Assembly (NCBI RefSeq): GCF_007954365.1
Contig: NZ_VOLO01000002.1
Location: 558,001 to 622,000, forward strand
DNA: 64,000 nt
Origin: Frigoribacterium sp. ACAM 257
GTDB lineage: Bacteria > Actinomycetota > Actinomycetes > Actinomycetales > Microbacteriaceae
Direction: 5' to 3'
The notes beneath the pieces were generated by a model that was not told the origin of the DNA, did no database searches, and was given only the letters and a program-made list of their open reading frames with translations. This document shows, piece after piece, positions 63,439 through 64,000 of this stretch. The translations under genes were made by a program, and so were the position numbers. Numbering within the stretch: the stretch's first letter is position 1; each line of letters starts with the position of its first letter.

Positions 63439-64000
63439 GTGATCGACATCCCCACCGACCTGCCGGCCGAGCTCGTCCCGCTGTCGTGGCTGATCGGCGT
63501 CTGGGAGGGCACCGGCGTCGTCGACTACAAGATCGGCGACGGCGACCCCGACGCTCCCGTCGACGGCGCGCCGCCCGCCGTGCGCCGCACGCACGAGTTC
63601 GGACAGCGCGTCAGCTTCAGCCACGACGGCGCTCCCTGGCTCAACTACAGCTCGTTCTCGTGGGAGCTCGACGACGAGCGCACCCCCCTGGCGAGCGAGA
63701 CCGGCTACTGGCGCCTCGAGCGCCCGGCCGAGGTCGGCGACCGCGGGCCCGGCATGCTGCCCGGCCAGGGCGTGGCGCCGTACTCGACGGCGCAGACCGT
63801 CGAGATCCTCCGCCGCCCCGACGACGGGTTCGGCCTCGAGGTCCAGCTCGTGCACCCGACCGGCGTCAACGAGCTCTACCTCGGCCGCGTCAAGGGCCCG
63901 CGCATCGACCTGTCGACCGACGCGGTGCTCCGGTCGAGCAACGCGAAAGAATACTCGGCGGCGACCCGCATGTACGGCCTCGTCGAGAACGACCTGCTCT
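63439..64000 (+). CDS. Nitrobindin-like (FABP/DUF1794) heme protein, partial
   Basis: Cut by the window end after 187 codons. The start VIDIPTDLPAELVPLSWLIG leads into the GVWEGTG motif that defines nitrobindin/THAP4-type ten-stranded beta barrels. Further strands are seen in FGQRVSFSHDGAPWLNY and ETGYWRLERP. Such proteins bind ferric heme in the barrel and react with NO or peroxynitrite; actinobacterial members are a conserved group. The GTG is 4 nt after the 38-aa gene. The last visible codons are still inside the domain. Confidence 0.85.
   Translation, partial: MIDIPTDLPAELVPLSWLIGVWEGTGVVDYKIGDGDPDAPVDGAPPAVRRTHEFGQRVSFSHDGAPWLNYSSFSWELDDERTPLASETGYWRLERPAEVGDRGPGMLPGQGVAPYSTAQTVEILRRPDDGFGLEVQLVHPTGVNELYLGRVKGPRIDLSTDAVLRSSNAKEYSAATRMYGLVENDLL

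Overview
This is a very GC-rich (about 70% or more by eye) bacterial chromosome segment from an actinomycete, most likely a member of the Microbacteriaceae. The case rests on several points: mycothiol synthase mshD sits next to glnR; clpS is paired with a DUF2017 gene; there is a SigK/RskA-type pair, an accessory SecA and a ZTP riboswitch on glyA; and GTGA/ATGA stop-start overlaps and leaderless starts are frequent. The genus cannot be fixed from the sequence alone. No phage, insertion sequence or CRISPR array is visible, and the window reads as ordinary chromosome rich in sugar and phosphate metabolism.

Layout. 1-7.4 kb: a membrane acyltransferase, then a complete ribose operon (rbsR-rbsA-rbsC-rbsB-rbsK-rbsD) behind a promoter with a LacI-type operator. 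7.5-17.5 kb: an internally deleted AI-2E-type transporter remnant, then a second LacI regulator and a carbohydrate locus. That locus has a palindromic operator, two GH130-like beta-propeller enzymes, an ABC importer without its own ATPase, and a secreted putative glycosidase. 17.6-31.8 kb: mixed housekeeping and accessory genes. These include an F420/NADP oxidoreductase-like protein, an ohrR-osmC peroxide pair, membrane proteins, two zinc-ribbon nuclease-like proteins, a MOSC protein, a class A beta-lactamase-like lipoprotein, a LysM protein, a DinB-like protein, DUF202 proteins, a DUF805 protein with no standard start codon, and an MFS transporter. 31.9-39.6 kb: a lipoprotein, a SecA2-like ATPase, an SGNH hydrolase, an ABC-F ATPase, a PspC protein, DUF2017 and ClpS. 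39.7-46.9 kb: riboswitch-controlled glyA-folD (one-carbon metabolism), then galK-galT, divergent to a DeoR regulator and galM (galactose). 47-50.4 kb: tRNA-Lys, a conserved hypothetical gene, then sigK-rskA ending in a strong bidirectional terminator. 50.4-57.9 kb: pstS-pstC-pstA-pstB with a PHO-box-like repeat, and ppk-mutT1 (phosphate uptake and polyphosphate). 58-64 kb: an EamA transporter divergent from a TetR regulator, small membrane proteins, glnR-mshD, and a nitrobindin-like gene cut by the window end.

The most unusual features are non-coding. The octamer AGGAGGCG/CGCCTCCT occurs roughly 55 times in both orientations, inside and outside genes, far above what base composition predicts. 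Long near-perfect hairpins (stems of 20-29 bp) sit beside gene ends; one family recurs three times with the same stem sequence and the others have unrelated stems. Several short tandem arrays (14-bp and 16-bp units) are also intergenic. At least seven genes carry a TANNNT box 6-7 nt before the start codon, suggesting leaderless mRNAs.
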